From Mangifera indica (lineage: Eukaryota; Streptophyta; Magnoliopsida; Sapindales; Anacardiaceae): a stretch of 64,000 nt of DNA. Both the position numbers and the translations under genes were made by a program. Position 1 is the stretch's first letter; each line of letters starts with the position of its first letter. Below the pieces are notes generated by a model. That model made no database searches. It was not told the DNA's origin and worked only from the letters and a program-made list of their open reading frames with translations. Location of the stretch: positions 1,562,887 through 1,626,886 of the forward strand of contig NC_058145.1 in the NCBI RefSeq assembly GCF_011075055.1. The letters run 5' to 3'. Of this stretch, positions 34,546 through 46,300 are shown in pieces.

Positions 34546-36540
34546 CTGGGCAATGCTATGTGCATAAACTTTTGAGTATAATATAGCGTATATATAATTA
34601 TGTGATTGAATATTATTTTAACTTTAATTTAAAATTACTCAATCACATGATAATTTATATACTTAATTATGTATTCATAGGTGTGTAAGCCTAGTATTAT
34701 TGTATGTGATTTTCACCATGACATTTCTGATCTTTGAGTCTCATGCTTCTATGTAGGTGTTATAAAACTTCAATTCATTTTAATTAATACTTGGTAATTG
34801 TGATTTTTGGTTCATTTGTGTGTTTCAATCAAACTACGTGCACCCAGTTTTAAATATTTAATTTAGTATATAAATAATATATCATTACGTAATTGAGTGA
34901 TTTTGAATTAAAGATAAACTAATACTCAATTACATAATAACATATCATCTAGTACTTAATTGAATCCTCAAAACTGGATACAGATAGTATTATTTTTGTG
35001 AGTTTATACCTATACTTTTTGTCATTAAAGCAATTGGGGTGGTTCAATTCTACATGAATGATTCTATTATTGAGTTTATTTATCCTTGGGTTTGCTTTAA
35101 TTAGGGTTAGATTTAAGCTAAGCCGAATTTGAGCTTGTCGAGTTCATTTCAAAGGTGTTTGAACTCAACTTAATACTAAAATGATTTTTTTTAATACGTA
35201 TTAGTCAAAATGATATCATTTTCATCGATACGTATTAAATTTTCAGGCTTGCAAGCTTTATGAGTGAAACACTCATAAAGCTTAAGCTAAAAAATATTAA
35301 ACTCTCAAGGTTGAGCTTGCTTAAGTTGAGCTTGAGCTTGAACAAGTTTCGCTTGAATCCAGCCCTAATTTCAATAATTGAAAATATGAATGAAAATCAA
35401 GTAATGGAAGCCAAAGTTATTTGTATAGTATGAAATGTAATACATATGGTACAATGTAATAAGATATATTGTAGTAAACAATTTTATCATAATATGCATA
35501 AAAAACTATAAGATATAGTGAGTGTATTATATGATACGTTATGATACATATTACCAATATGAATTAATACACATTTTTTGGAAAAATATTGATATGATAG
35601 GGGTGCATTTTACAAAAATTTAAAATGTTAACAGATGTTTATGATATTTGTCAAGATAATATTGTGACAATAAGAAATTTTATTATTATTTTATTATTTT
35701 TATTTTTAAAAAATGTATTCTACAATAAAATATATGATACGAAAAATTAGATTTTCAATACATGATCTAATTTGTGATTCTAATACCATAATGGAAACTA
35801 ATTGATGCGGATTATAAAACAATATCTATATACAATGAATTATTTGTGGACAAATTGGGGATCTATGTATTGGAGTTTAATAATACTTCATGCATTAATT
35901 ATCACGTAATTAAAAGATTTTAAATTAGATATTTAATCATAAATAATACTATAAATATAAATAAATTATACAAATTTAGTTGTACAAAGTACAAAAATTT
36001 ATGAGAGTTTGTGATTGGATAATATAATTTTTTACTTTTTTTTTCTCAATTCAAAATTATGCAATCAAATGATATCACATTAAGTTATATAAATAAGTTT
36101 GTATAATTTGTTTATACTTGTTGTATTACTCTCTAATAATGATGTTTGGTTGGAGTATTTAAATATTAATTTAGTAATATATTGTTTATTAATTTATTTG
36201 GTTTATCAATTAAAAAAAATTTTAGTATTCTTCTATTATCAATGATGGTGTGACAGTTAATATAAGAGATAATCTGATTACTATTTTCACTTTAGATATT
36301 AAAATATTACGTAATTTTAATTTTATTATAATTATATCTTTAGTATTTAATTTTTTTAGGACAAAAATACTTTCATTTACAATTAATATAATAAAAAACA
36401 TAAAAAATATTTTAATATAATTATATTTAAAGACATTTAAGTAAAATAATATCTTACTATGTTTTTATTATTTCTAATCAAACATTATAATTATTTATAT
36501 CTATCAATTTTAATTAATTTTTATCAAACATAATAATCAT
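34546..36540. other. HIPP-TNL spacer, unit 2
   Basis: Colinear with 50,804-52,530 (unit 3). It contains a small hAT-type element (35,103-35,367) and AT-rich sequence, but no gene. Homology breaks at about 36,541. Confidence 0.6.
35103..35367. mobile_element. Small hAT-type MITE, unit 2 copy
   Basis: The ends are TAGGGTTAGATT and AATCCAGCCCTA. It occupies the same position as 51,364-51,645, so this insertion predates the unit duplication. Flanking target copies have decayed. Confidence 0.65.
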
Positions 36541-37830
36541 TGAACACTAGTGTAGAGAACCAACTTATGCCCATGCTACACAAATCTCAAATGAACAATA
36601 AGTCATAAACCCTGAGACTCATGGGAAACCAGCAACCAAAATGGAGAAACACAAACTAAAGGAAATGTACATGGCACTACATCAGAATTATCACCCTGCA
36701 GATCCCAAAGGCAGCCCCAATAGCTATTGAAAGCAGAGCCATTGCAGCAGGAACAAACCTATGAGCCAAGCTCTTGAGGAACAGCAACCCCCTTAGCTCC
36801 ACCCCTGCAAGAACATTAAACGGGAAGCAGGAAGCAGCACGCAGCATTTCCAAAACTCTTGAACAGCCAACAAGGAATAGCCAGCAATTTGTAGCACTTC
36901 CAACAACCATACACAACCAAATTCTGCAGCACCATTCCAGAATCAGCAGCCATACTCAGCCAGATCCAGAATAGGCAAAACAGCAGGCTACAAGACTCTG
37001 GATAGCCCGAACAGCAGACTGTCTAGCAGGCTCAGAGAGTGACCAAGGTTAATGCACCACAACAGACACGACAATGCAGAAACTTCCAGCTTTCAGAGCC
37101 TTCCCTCAACACAGAGTCAGCATCCAACAGGGAAAGCGAGCACCAGCAGAACAAGCACCAGCAGAAACAGCACAACGCATTCAATACCACAACAACTGCA
37201 ACTTCCATTGCATCAAGTTGAACCGAGGAGCAACACCAGAAAAAATGACATATTCACAGCTGCTACACCAGCACCACAGCAAGCAGAAAGCTTCCAGACA
37301 GCACCAACAGTAAGGAGATCATACAGCAGTAAGGACATTGATACAGCACCAGCAGAGGCAGAGCAGCAAGCTGAATGCCCCCAGACAGCACCAATAGAGC
37401 AGAGCGGAGGCAGAGCAGGAGGACATTGACACAGATGACTTGACAAAACCCAGCAACACCAATGCAACAGTAAGGAGATCACACAGCAGACAACGATACA
37501 GCTCTCCACAGCATCCAGAACTGGAATCGCCACAAGCAATACATAAAACCCAAGAGAGCAGAACCTACAGAAACCAGCAACGAAAGAGAGGGGATTTACT
37601 TTATATCAATTCTGAAACGCGTTTCCTTTTGTTCTCAAATTGTCGAGATTCTGCAACGCGTTTTCTATCTTTCTTAAATTGTCGAAACGCCTCTGAAAGG
37701 TTTTGTAACATTTTTGGGGCCTTTCGGAAACCAAACCATTTCCGAAACGCTGAAACTCTCATTCTGCTTTTCTGTGCTTGCTTGGTTATTTGCCTAAACT
37801 CCAATCTTTCAGCGTGTTGTTGATCCTCTT
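36541..37830. other. Unidentified GC-richer, CTG/CAG-rich segment joined to TNL-2
   Basis: Paralogy with units 1 and 3 stops at both edges, so this approximately 1.29-kb segment is foreign to the TNL unit. On the minus strand it is rich in CTG/TGCTG words and ends in a frame VPAAMALLSIAIGAAFGICR before a TAG at 36,677, with a possible hydrophobic segment. Its 37,601-37,830 part is open in frame with the TNL-2 last exon. I found no terminal repeats, target duplication or family resemblance. Confidence 0.5.
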
Positions 37831-40460
37831 TATTTTCCTCAGAGCTGAAACTTGTGACAGATTCTTTCATTGGTCCACTACTAGTTTGAAGGTAGAGTAG
37901 AACATTGACACCACACTCTTTCACTTCGTAACATTCAAGACGTCTAAAATCCTCATCTTCAATATAGAATTGAAACAAAACTTCACTATTGAAACAGAAT
38001 TGGGCAGACCAAGAAGCTTCGTAACCCAAGAATATGTGGTCTGAGTCTGGAGTCTCCATAACGTTCCAAGAACCCTCGGCCTTTTGCGCATATTGCCCAC
38101 CATCTGATTTTAGATGCAACTCGTATTTAACGTTGAAGTCTTTCACCTCATCATGATGGTCTCGGGGTGATATAACAATGCAGAAAAGTAAACCTACTAG
38201 GTCACCATTTAAACCGCCCGGTAGCAACTTTATAAATGATCCCTTACTTTGGAAGGTAAACCACTGAGGGATTGAACTTCCAGGATATAATATCCATTTT
38301 CCATTTGTACCGTAACCAAATGATTCCTGTACAGTGAAAATCTTCAGATCAAGTATCAAAATTATAAGATTTGTTATTTATAAAAAAAGAAAAGACAAAT
38401 AAAAGGAGAAATTGACATACAGTTGCACTTGGCTGAATATTTTGTGGAGCAGATTTCACAATGCCTTCTAGGACACTCTGGTCCAGTTTAAAACAATTGC
38501 TGAAATTAACTTCCTCAAGCCCCCATGCAGTTGACCATGAAATTGGTAAACTAGACAATAATTCAAGTGAATAACAATCATATGCATATAAATATTTGAG
38601 GCTCGATGGAAGCTCTGGAAAGGATTTAAGCACATCACAGCCGCGTACATTAAGCCAGGACAATTTAGAAAGATTTATGATGCTTGCCGGTATGCTCTTA
38701 AATTTGTTGAAACCTATGTTTAAACTCTGTAGTGAGGTTAGTTCGCCAAGACTGCTGGGTAACTCAGTGATACAACAATTAGATAGATCTAGACCTGAGA
38801 GAAATTGAAAACCTGATAAACAAGACAACATCAAATCCACGCATTCCTTAAAATTATATCCCCTCAAAGTGAGGCCTTTGAGTTTTTTCAAACATACCAT
38901 GGATGGTAGTAATTCCCTTATACCAGTAAAACGAACTTCAGGTGTATTCAAAGCTTCTAATTTTCCTTTCTCATCAGGCAAACTATTAAGTTTCAAACAA
39001 CCACTGAGATAAAGTTGTTGAAGAGACTTCAACTAACACATGCCGCTAGGAAGACTCTCAAGCCTTGTACAATTGTCAATAGCCAAAAGATATAATTTAG
39101 ATAGACTCTCAATTGACGAAGGCAATTCTCTAATTGCAGTTCCACCTAATAATAACACTTCAACATTACATGAGATACTTGGTACCGTATCCAAATTTGA
39201 GCAGCCATCTAACTCCAGAGTCTGAAGATTTTTTGCCAATGAAAGGTCAGGACATTTGAATAAATGCTTGGATCCACGGAGATTAATATGTTTTAAATTT
39301 ACAATATTCTGTAATGAAAAATAAATTAAACAAATAAGATTTACCATAGAATATCTTGAATTCACATCATAAAAAACAATGAGAACCTTCTTACGAGCAA
39401 GTCTTTCTTTTGTGTGGGTGAGTCCTAGATTGACATATCTATCCTCTAATATTTTGCAAAGAAGTTCTTCACGCAAGACAATTAGTCTCTTGCAATTATC
39501 TGATTCTTCCCTAACATTTTCAGCGAAGAAAGAATCTTCAAAATAGCTTGAATATTTGTTGAATATTGCACGACTAATAGATGTTTTGCCTATTCCACCA
39601 GGCCCCAAATCCCCACAATACAAACATCATTGGACCCAATTTCCAGCAAAGACTCAATTTCTTTGATGACAGAATCTACTCCAATTAGATCGCTGTAATC
39701 ACTTGGAGACATTTTTGTTAGTCTCTTTAATATATCTATAACAATTTCTTCTATGAGTTTAGATTCAGACCTAAAAAGATTAAAAAACATTAGTTAGTGT
39801 AAATAAATCAGAGAGAGAAAGATATCAGATATTTCATTCCAATAGCTGATCTAACGAATTTGTTACTTGATCAAAGATATGTCACTTCTCCATTAAGTTT
39901 CTCCAAATAAAATTATATTTCTTTTGCTTGGTTGACTTAGAAAATATAGCACAAAGTAAAATATTTTCAAAGAGAACAAGTAAAAGACATACGTACTTCT
40001 TGCCATCTGTAGTCCATCTAGAGAGATTGGCTACTTCCTTCAAAGCAGTCTTCCATATCTGTAGCACATCTAACCTATCCTCAAAACGCTTTTCGAGTGC
40101 GGCAAATGCATCTCCAAAAGCTCCAGTTTGATTCCTTACATGTGATGGATCGACGTGATAGAAAATTGGTATTACCATCTTTTTGCATTCAAGGCTCTTT
40201 GCAAGTTCTTCTAAACACCATTTGGAAGAGGCATAGTTTTCTGACAAAATGATAACGGAAATCTTTGAATGTTCAATTGCCTTCAATAGAGATGGTGAAA
40301 TTTCTTCTCCTCTCTCGAGTTCGTCATCGATGAAAGTTTGAATCTTTTTACGACACAAAGCTGCATTAAGATGGCTTGTAAAATTATTCCGGGTGTCCTC
40401 GCCTCTAAAACTAAGGAAAACATCATACTTTACTTCTGGAATGTTGCAAGAAGAAGCCAT
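37601..40460 (-). pseudogene. TNL-2: rearranged TIR-NB-LRR pseudogene
   Basis: Exon 1 (40,460-39,997) is an intact TIR domain (DVFLSFRGEDTR, SENYASSKWCLEEL). Exon 2 starts at 39,770. A 1-bp deletion near 39,600 turns the P-loop into GLVE-stop; in the next frame GIGKTSISRAIFNK continues to VLIVFYDV. There, near 39,355-39,370, the sequence jumps into the tail of intron 3, so the rest of the NB-ARC domain, exon 3 and most of intron 3 are deleted. The LRR exon follows (NIVNLKHINLRGS...) with a GAG-to-TAG change at 39,033-39,035, and runs to 38,421. Exon 5 (38,326 onward) encodes C-JID (PGSSIPQWF, ECYEVKECG) and then reads into about 75 basic residues from the adjoining foreign segment, stopping at 37,601. 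No full receptor is possible; a TIR-only product from exon 1 cannot be excluded. Confidence 0.9.
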
Positions 40461-43078
40461 CAACTGGAACTGATGAGAGGCTTTGATCAGATCTGTCGGA
40501 TAAAGCTAAAAAATCCGGTCTTCCTCTTCACACTACAGAGAAAACCAAGACAGAAGTTAACAAGGATAACTTTATATAAAATTTTTACTGTATTGGATGC
40601 ATTGGGTGCCCCGTCGTTTCTTGGACAATGCATTGGATGCTCCGTCATTTCTCTTTATTGGCTTGACTTAATCTTGCCGAACGTATGTGAAGTTGGCAAA
40701 TTTAATTAATAATATTTAAAAGTAAAAGTTTTTATTACTCAAAATTGGTGGCAAAATAATTGCTTTTCCCACAAATCTTTATGAAGTTAATGCCCAGTTT
40801 TTTAAAAGTGATAGATGTCAATTAAGGGAGTCATTTAGGCTTGAATATGATTCGAATTCATTCGACCACAAAAACTAATTCAACTCAATTTAATTTAGTT
40901 CAAATTTGTTTGATTTAAATTCAGGCCAAACTCGAATAAAAAGATTTAGCTCGTTTTTTAATTCGAGCTAAACTCGAGCCAAAAGATGTTTGATTCGATT
41001 CGATAGGAATCCGGTTCAAATTCAAGGCTCAAATTAGTGATTAGAATTCGTGGATTGATTTAGCTTGAATTTATAACTCGAATCAGCTCAAATTTTGTAG
41101 TTTGAATTCATGGCTCGATTCAGTTCAAATGAAAAATTTTGAATATTATTTGGGTAAAATGATGTCATTTTGTCAATAAACCACAAACTTGAGCCACAAA
41201 TCCAAGTCATACATTCAAACCATTAATTCAAACTGAGCCGAGCTATAAATTTGAGCTATTGATTTGAATTACAAATTTGAGCCAAACTCAAATCAAATTA
41301 AGTTGAATTATTTTTATTTGAGCCAAACTCGAGTCAAACTTAATTTTGAATTGACAAACTTGAACCAAACTATTTTTAATTCAAATTGAATTTGGGCTAA
41401 AGGGTGTTTAAACTCGGTGTAGCCTGACTTGAATCCACCCTTAGGCATTTATGTAGAGTCAAAACTCATCAAATTTATTGACAATCACATGATTTATAAC
41501 AAGATTAAAATTGACCTATAGATAAGAGAGCTGATGAAGATTTTTTTTGGTAGAAGAAGTAAAGAAAAGAAAAAATCAAGAGCCTAATTAAGAAATTCTC
41601 TCTTTGTGTAGTCTCACTTGTTTATGTCTTTTGGGACTTTTGAAGGTTTTCTCTTTTAAGTTTTGTATTCTTCGTGTAGTCTCAAACTCTTCCCTTTAAC
41701 AAAGAAAAACATTTTTGTTTGAAGTATCTTAATTTGAGACAAAGACATTATTTTCATTTGAGATTATTTGTCTTTGTCTTTCACCTTGTTTATTTATAGA
41801 AAATACCATTTACAGTCAAGTCAACGTAGAGTCAATGAAAACTTTGTAGGCAATAGTTTGAAATTTAATTAAAAAATAATTAAAATTTTTAATTCAGTCT
41901 AAATCAACTTAGGATTACTCTGAATTTCACTCGTTTATAAAAAGGAATTAAATCTTTAAATAGGATTTTGGACTTGAATAATTCAAATTAAACCTAAATA
42001 TAGTAGCATTGTTTATTGACGCAATTGTTGACTTCGACAACATCTCTACTATTTGATTATTGATGGGACATTATCAACTCACATACCTCATACGTGGTAC
42101 CTATTTATATCTTGACCATGACCCTTAAAACAATTGCGTCATGTGTTGCGTCCAATTTTACTGTTTATATATATTATTTTAATATATTATAAATATAAAA
42201 AAGAAAGGTTATTTTTGTAATTTTGCATGTTTACATGACAAAATCTGCAGTTTCCTAGTTGCTGAAAACAAAGAGGGGAAACACACAGACGGAGCGGAAC
42301 GGGAAACTAAAGAAAGATGGATTTTGCGTTTTGCTTGACGGCGATTGACGGCGGGACCGCGTTTTTCTTCAGGAATTGGATCCGTTTCTTTTTTTTTTAA
42401 CCCTAATATTCCTCTTTTTTTAGTAAGTTAATTAATTATTATCTATTAATTAATTAACCAGTTAAAATATACTTTTATTAATGTGTTCTGTTACACTATT
42501 AAAATCTTTAGATTTTGTTTTTAACTTGAAAAACCTTACTTTGTATGCGTGAATAAAACTAAGCGTATTCAGTTTTGACAAATCAGTTAGATTAATAGAT
42601 AATATATTATTATATAATTAAGTAATTATAAATTAAGGGTAAAATAACATTGAATTACTTGATAACATAAATCCAACTCAATATTCAAAATTGGGTGCAC
42701 AAAACATTGTTTCAATGTAATTGAGCCAAAAAAAAAAAAAAACTTCTGACGCACTCTCATATTCTTCTTCAACCAAAAATATCATTTAAAAAATAAAAAA
42801 CTATAATTAATTGTAACACCCTTCTACAAATAATAAAATTATTTGCATATACAATAAGTTTCAAATTTGGTATCAAACATGACGTGTTACTATATGATTT
42901 AATGATTTTAAATTAAAAATACAAATAATATTGCTCCTTTGAAAATCTCATCTTAACAAAGCATAAATGAGTTCGATGTGTATGTGCACTCAAATCAAAC
43001 TTTCAAAACATTTTTTAGGTTATAATTAATAACAAAAAAATGAAGAATGCTATATTCAAAGGTGATAATATCATTGAT
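40461..43078. other. TNL-2 5' flank and intergenic repeats
   Basis: Proximal 130 bp match the TNL-1 and TNL-3 upstream blocks, with a candidate TATA box at 40,571-40,580. The tract 40,840-41,450 is the degenerate GAGCC/TTCGAA word repeat. The tracts 41,500-41,700 and 42,540-42,960 match the TNL-1 unit. A short GC-rich patch at 42,290-42,370 (ATGGATTTTGCG...) may be an orphan first exon, but nothing supports a gene. Confidence 0.5.
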
Positions 43079-43708
43079 TAAATTACATTTTCCCATCCAA
43101 GGTTTACCATTAACATACTTTTTAATTCTTTGACGACATACATAACATTTTCTTGCCCAAAAAAAAAAAAATTAAACTATGTAAACAAAATGAATTATGA
43201 ACACTAAATTAACAAAAATCTAAAGAAGTCATTTAAAATATAAAATTTACATTAAAATCATTTTCCTCTAAAATGAGCTGATAATCTTATTTTTGATGAT
43301 TCATATTTGATACTAATATACCTTCCACAGACATTTTTAGTCTTGATCTATCAATCTCTAGCTCATTGCCTCTATGGTATCGTTGTTTCCATCTCATCTA
43401 ATGTTGTCTTCATCAACAGTGATGGTAAAATTATAGTTGAATGGTGGCTAAGGTTTCAGGTGTATAAATGCAATATTTCAAACTTAATAAAAGTTAAATC
43501 ATGTGTTTAGAACAGATGGGGCTAATAATAATATAGTCATTTTAACATTTTTTTTTCAAAATTTATAGATGATAAAATTATTATTTTGACCTTACACAGT
43601 TAATTTATTATTAAGAAGATTGATTTTAAATGAAAAAAATGTTATTTATACTACAAAGGAGTGGAAAAATGTTTTCAAGCCAAACTTTGGGTGGGAACAT
43701 GTAATTTA
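43079..43708. mobile_element. TIR element, non-autonomous
   Basis: The left end TAAATTACATTTTCCCATCC and right end GGGTGGGAACATGTAATTTA are inverted repeats, related to the element at 31,084. No coding capacity. Confidence 0.55.
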
Positions 43709-45234
43709 CCCCACTCCCCCCTTCCACCACCCCAAATCATTTAACTACAAGCATGGCATGAATAAACCGAAGCATATTGATGCGTTGACAAACATTGTGT
43801 ATTTTGTGGTTTGGGCATAATGTCTCGCGCGTGAACAACTCTTTCATGCTTTCAAATTTCAGAACCCGAGGGGCTTAAAAGCCTTCAGCCTTCTGACCCT
43901 TTCCTCATTACAAAACCTTCTGTAGGGAGGAGCCTCAATTAATTGCATTAAATACTGATACGTAAAACTACTTCTTTTATCTACTATTTTGTCACCTGCC
44001 AACCAGTTTCGCCATTGTTGAAAAGCTTAAGCTCAAACTCCTAGTAGTAGCCATGTCTGTAAGTTTCTTCTCTCTTTCTTTGCATGTAAAACTCACTAAA
44101 AGAGCCATTCTGGAAATGGGATTTTAACAATGCATGTCATTTTCAGATGGTGGAGGTCAGAGTTCCAAACCTGGACTGCGAAGGCTGTGCTTCCTAGATA
44201 AAGAAAGCCCTCTTCAAGCTCAAAGGTATGGCTTAAAATCTTGTCTTGTTTCTTTAAGCAGAAAAATGGGTTCATCCAAGCGGAGATTGAGCCTTAACTT
44301 TGTTTTTAGTGCCAATAAAGGCCTAAATGTAGGGCTGGACCTGAACAAAACTAGCTTGGACTTGAAAAACGGTTTAATTCAAATTCAAGCTAAATTTGAG
44401 TAAGAAGGTTTAGTTCATTTTTAAAACCAAACTAAACTCAAGTTACAGAAAGTTCAGTTTGATCTGGATCATAAGTCCAGTAAATGACTCAAATTGGTTC
44501 AAAATTGACTCATGTTTCGATTTTAATTATCTGAAGTAATTGTTAAAATAATATTGTTTTGTCATTATTAGATAAAACAATGTCCTTTTATCAAAAGCAA
44601 TATTATGTGTACATATTTTTTGTACATAATTTAGATACACAGAGGACTTGTCTTCATGTAATTAGATGTTACTTCATCTTTAATTCAAAATCATTTAATT
44701 ACATGATGACACATTATCGATATATACAAATTGTGCACCAAAAGTATGTACACATAATTTTTTCATTTGGAAATGAGTTACAAATTCAAAGAATGAATCC
44801 AACTGCAAATCCAAGCCTTTGATTCGAACCATAAACTCAAATGAAACTCGAATCACTCTTAATTTTGGTTTGACAAACTCAAACCAAATTTCATTCAAAT
44901 TTTTTTTCATTCGAACCATATTTGAGCCAAGGGTGTTCAGGCTCGGCTCGATTTGTATCCACCCCTGCCTGGATGGACCTTAAGATTCATGGATTCAATT
45001 TTGGGTTGTGATATTTTTTTCCAGGAGTTGAAGAAGTGGAGATAGAAATGGAGATGCAAAAGATTACGGTAAGAGGGTTTGGAGTGTAGGAAAGGAAGGT
45101 GTTGAAAGCAGCAGAGCCATGGCCATTTTCAGGATACTTTTATGGGAAATTTTAAAAACTAGGCAAAATTAAAGGGGTCTAAGCGAAATTGCCCAAAAAA
45201 TTCAGGTTTAAGCAAAAATGCCCATGTTTTGTGA

Positions 45235-46300
45235 AATGACGAAACTGCCCCCATATATAAACACAGCAAATTTTCACTGTGCAATTCAAAGAAAATTCGA
45301 ATTTTTTCCACATCCCACGGCCATCCCACGGCGAACGTCATTTCCGCCAATTTTCTTGCTTTCCGGTAACCGAAAATGGAAATTAATGTTATCACATCTC
45401 CCGTAATCTTGTTTGGATCAAGTTATAACTCATATTATTGCGATTTGATTGAGAATTTTGGGTTTGAAATTTTAGGGTTTACGGTTTGAATAATGCTTAA
45501 AATGTTTCAATTTTTGGTTGTTTTTGTTGAATTGATTGAGGGTTTTTATATTATACAATATGTAGATTTGATTTATGTGAAAATCGGAGGTCGAAACGAC
45601 CAAAAATTGGCCGAAATTGGCTGCCAAATGGAACGGCAGCTGCCGTGGGAACGGAATTTCCCACGGCAGGACGAATTCTCCCACGGCAGTTGAATGAACA
45701 ATGGGTTGTGGGGGTGTAAACTGGCTTTTTTAAAACATTGGGGTGTCGGGGAAATCATTATCCCACGTCGGGTTTTTTTGTAATTTCGCAGGTTGTCGTG
45801 GGAAAAGCAAAATTACGAACCTGCCCCCCTTTATATACAAAGCAAAATTTCCCACGGCAGCTCTGATTTTACTGTGCATTCCACGAAAAATCGCAAAAAT
45901 TTTCCTCCTCCCACGTCAATCCCACGGCAACGTCATTTCCGTCGATTTTGGAGCTTCCCGGCAACCGAAAATGGCAAAGAAGGTTAGTATATCTCCCGTA
46001 ATCTTGTTTGGATCAATTTATTGCTGATATAATTGAGATTTGATTGAGAATTTTGGGTTTGAAATTCTAGGGTTTACGCTTTGAATATTGCTTGAAATGT
46101 TTGGATTTTTGGTTGTTTTTGTTGAATTGATTGAGGGGTTTTATGTTATAGAATGTGTGGATTTGATTTATGCAAAAATCGGAGGTCAAAACGACCAAAA
46201 ATTGGCCGAAATTGGCTGAAATGTTGATCGGCAGTCTGCCGTGGGAACGGAATTTCCCACGGCAGAACGTGATTTCCCACGGCAGCGCCTGTTTCCTATT
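45235..46300. repeat. Direct duplication of about 460 bp within the MULE
   Basis: 45,235-45,690 and 45,826-46,300 are colinear: CCGTAATCTTGTTTGGATCA, then TTGAGAATTTTGGGTTTGAA, then GGAGGTC.AAACGACC. Both end in clusters of CCCACGGCAG. An ATG at the equivalent place opens the DUF1985 gene in the second copy (45,971). Confidence 0.8.

Noticed and set aside
37039..37539. Gln/Ala/Ser-rich overlapping frames on both strands
   Set aside because: CAG/CTG-rich composition gives open frames in several phases; none shows a domain or splice support.
37601..37830. Basic C-terminal extension of TNL-2 as a novel integrated domain
   Set aside because: The gene is already dead by frameshift, deletion and nonsense, and the extension comes from the adjoining foreign segment by read-through.
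42290..42400. Possible first exon ATGGATTTTGCG...
   Set aside because: Short GC-richer patch with no downstream coding sequence or homology that I can recognise.
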